The notes beneath the pieces were generated by a model. That model did no database searches and had not been told where the DNA came from. It saw nothing but the letters and a program-made list of their open reading frames with translations. The position numbers were made by a program, and so were the translations under genes. Of a stretch of 55,005 nt of DNA, positions 53,863-55,005 are shown in pieces; the stretch's first letter is position 1, and every line of letters begins with the position of its first letter. Origin of the DNA: Deltaproteobacteria bacterium tcs-42 (GTDB taxonomy: Bacteria > Desulfobacterota > Desulfuromonadia > Desulfuromonadales > Geopsychrobacteraceae); contig LLYT01000005.1 in assembly GCA_002049545.1 (NCBI GenBank), positions 1-55,005 on the forward strand, written 5' to 3'.

Positions 53863-53957
53863 GCAAATCCGGGACCGTCCCCGTATGGGGACGGTCCCGG
53901 ATTTGCGGTGCAAACCGCCACAGTTTCATGGTTGACAAACTATTGGGACAGTCCCGA
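53863..53957. repeat. GGGACNGTCCC-family palindrome (copy 2)
   Basis: A perfect 20-bp hairpin: the 20-base left arm (53863-53882) is complementary to 53887-53906 around loop GTAT, with core GGGACCGTCCCC. The following TTTGCGGTGCAAACC, a CACAG and a final GGGACAGTCCC (53945-53955) match the layout of copy 1 at 11159-11270. It lies between the triheme cytochrome and PP2C genes (convergent), where it may also end transcription. Confidence 0.85.
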
Positions 53958-54027
53958 GACAACTGCAAAATGACTTTGGCCGGCACCATGTATGACCCCA
54001 TCCTTTTCATTTATTCACCGCTTTAAG

Positions 54028-54744
54028 TCAATCGACCTGTAACACGATAGCGGTAACATTATCTTTTCCTCCTGCAGTTATGGCTTTTTCTATAAGGGTC
54101 TCACAAAGTGGACTCGGTGAGCCCGATTGTTTGAGGGTCTTTTCTATTTCAGGATCGGAAACCATATTGGTCAATCCGTCACTGCACAGAAGAAATCGAT
54201 CTCCTGCGCTCAGGGGAATGCTTTTCTGACAGATATCCAGCTGCGGGGTGATGCCAATCGCCTGCAAAAGGATATTCCCCAATAATGATGACTCGGCTTG
54301 CTTTGGCGTCAGGATTCCCCGAGCGATTTGTTCGCCGGCCAGAGAATGGTCATCGCTCAATTGTTCGAAATATGAATTGTGTAAACGATAAATACGGCTG
54401 TCACCAATATGGGCTAAATATCCATGTTGTTGCTGCAGCAGGAATATTGTCAGCGTTGTCCCCATCCCCCGCCACGCCCGGTTGCCAGCGGCTGCCTGTT
54501 GAACTGCCCGGTTGGCACTTTCTATCGCTTGCTTGAGCCGTTTTTCAGGGGAGCCCCCGGTTGCTGCCTGCAACGATTCACAGGCGGTTTCTACTGCTAT
54601 CTGGCTGGCGATTTCACCAGCGGCATGCCCTCCCATCCCGTCTGCAACAATAAACAGCCCCTGGTTTTCATCAACAAAGAACAGATCTTCATTGATTTTG
54701 CGTCTCAGGCCAATATCTGTTTTGGCACAAGTTTGTAGTTTCAT
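54028..54744 (-). CDS. PP2C-family Ser/Thr protein phosphatase
   Basis: Metal-dependent phosphatase (PPM/PP2C, Stp1-like), 238 residues from ATG 54744. Signature motifs are NEDLFFVDENQGLFIVADGMGGHAAGE (split here across the metal-binding Asp residues), AHIGDSRIYRL, SDDHSL, LLCSDGLTNMV and the closing GGKDNVTAIVL. It probably reverses a Hanks-type kinase elsewhere in the genome; none is in the window. An open extension upstream runs into the repeat and intron and is rejected; the SD is weak. Confidence 0.92.
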   Translation of the reverse strand: MKLQTCAKTDIGLRRKINEDLFFVDENQGLFIVADGMGGHAAGEIASQIAVETACESLQAATGGSPEKRLKQAIESANRAVQQAAAGNRAWRGMGTTLTIFLLQQQHGYLAHIGDSRIYRLHNSYFEQLSDDHSLAGEQIARGILTPKQAESSLLGNILLQAIGITPQLDICQKSIPLSAGDRFLLCSDGLTNMVSDPEIEKTLKQSGSPSPLCETLIEKAITAGGKDNVTAIVLQVD

Positions 54745-54779
54745 ATTTTTCAACACTTTTTTTAGAATTGCGGGCGACT

Positions 54780-54856
54780 TAAAACACCGTATGTAACTAT
54801 TCACCACCACTACTGATAGGGGCTTGTGGTACCCATGGAAAGGACGTCTGTCGCCA
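54780..54856 (-). repeat. Interspersed palindromic repeat, family P (copy C, right half only)
   Basis: On the minus strand, from TGGCGACAG through CCTTTCCATGGG to GTGAATAGTTAC, it matches copy A (21776-21838) almost base for base. The left half is separated by the intron that enters at 54857. Confidence 0.85.
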
Positions 54857-55005
54857 GTAGAGTAGAGAGCAACCCAGCCACATTTCACTGAATTGCTCCC
54901 CCTCGTCAAACCGGACATGCGGTTTTCTCGCATCCGGCTTTCCTATTGTCTTCTCATCATTACTATCAGGGAAGCCTGCTATAATCGCACCAGCCCTAAG
55001 TTTCC
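54857..55005 (-). mobile_element. 3' end of a group II intron (domains V and VI), truncated by window edge
   Basis: On the minus strand 54940-54908 folds as domain V. AAGCCGGA pairs with TCCGGTTT and contains the catalytic AGC with its G-U pair; a two-base bulge and a GCG/CGC stem capped by an A-rich loop follow. Next comes GAGGGGGAGCAA...GTTGCTC (domain VI), then the end CTCTACTCTAC. The 3' splice junction is at 54857/54856, inside the central hairpin of repeat copy C. The reverse-transcriptase reading frame would lie beyond the window. Confidence 0.8.

Noticed and set aside
54745-54933. N-terminal extension of the PP2C frame
   Set aside because: The added 63 residues translate repeat copy C and intron sequence; the PP2C domain begins at ATG 54744.

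Overview
The window reads as a chromosomal segment of a Desulfuromonadia-type bacterium (the Geobacter/Desulfuromonas/Pelobacter side of the former Deltaproteobacteria). The reasons are a quinol oxidoreductase operon with 12-heme and tetraheme c-type cytochromes, a triheme c7-like cytochrome, NtrC-type control with a sigma54 promoter, response regulators carrying PATAN/DnaJ/TPR parts, an EAL-HDOD protein, and a rhodanese gene with an in-frame TGA that looks like selenocysteine. Species level cannot be fixed from the sequence. No rRNA, tRNA, CRISPR array, insertion-sequence transposase or phage gene was recognised.

Layout. Left edge (1-180): sequence resembling the 5' part of a group II intron on the minus strand, then a small membrane-anchored hypothetical. 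1.1-8.2 kb: ClC channel, PcrA/UvrD helicase and a large REC-BTAD regulator in one tight plus-strand group. 8.3-19 kb: Mrp ATPase, the gatC/gatA/gatB amidotransferase genes, mtnA, glnE and a REC-PATAN-DnaJ-TPR protein. 19-25.8 kb, mainly minus strand: Bax-like glucosaminidase, ttcA, a divergent lytic transglycosylase, a GFA-family protein, an EamA transporter, metF and a nucleoside-recognition membrane protein. 25.9-32.3 kb: RND efflux operon (tetR-OMF-MFP-RND) behind a recognisable sigma70 promoter. 32.4-35.9 kb is an accessory stretch: tandem repeats, a 36-residue Cys protein, the candidate selenoprotein, interspersed palindromes, two gene remnants (one the tail of a ProX-like binding protein) and a methyltransferase, part of it visibly GC-rich.

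36-45 kb is the main respiratory locus. A minus-strand operon encodes a membrane-anchored tetraheme cytochrome, a NrfC-like 4x[4Fe-4S] protein, a NrfD-like quinol-binding membrane subunit and a 789-residue cytochrome with 12 heme motifs, ended by a strong terminator. A divergent histidine kinase/sigma54-activator pair sits upstream. The shared intergenic region holds a -24/-12 promoter facing the cytochromes and two dyad sites at enhancer distance. The system looks like a self-contained, signal-responsive electron-transfer module whose electron acceptor is unknown.

45-55 kb: queF, hom, asd (with a paired 12-bp palindrome before its promoter), an aldo/keto reductase with two ferredoxin-like clusters, an AI-2E/PerM exporter, a zinc-ribbon protein with a PcrA-like tail domain, msrB, an EAL-HDOD protein, a triheme cytochrome and a PP2C phosphatase. 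The right edge is the 3' end (domains V and VI) of a group II intron on the minus strand, inserted in a copy of an interspersed palindromic repeat whose other copies lie at about 21.7 and 33.7 kb. Intron-like sequence at both edges suggests that the assembly broke at a multicopy intron.
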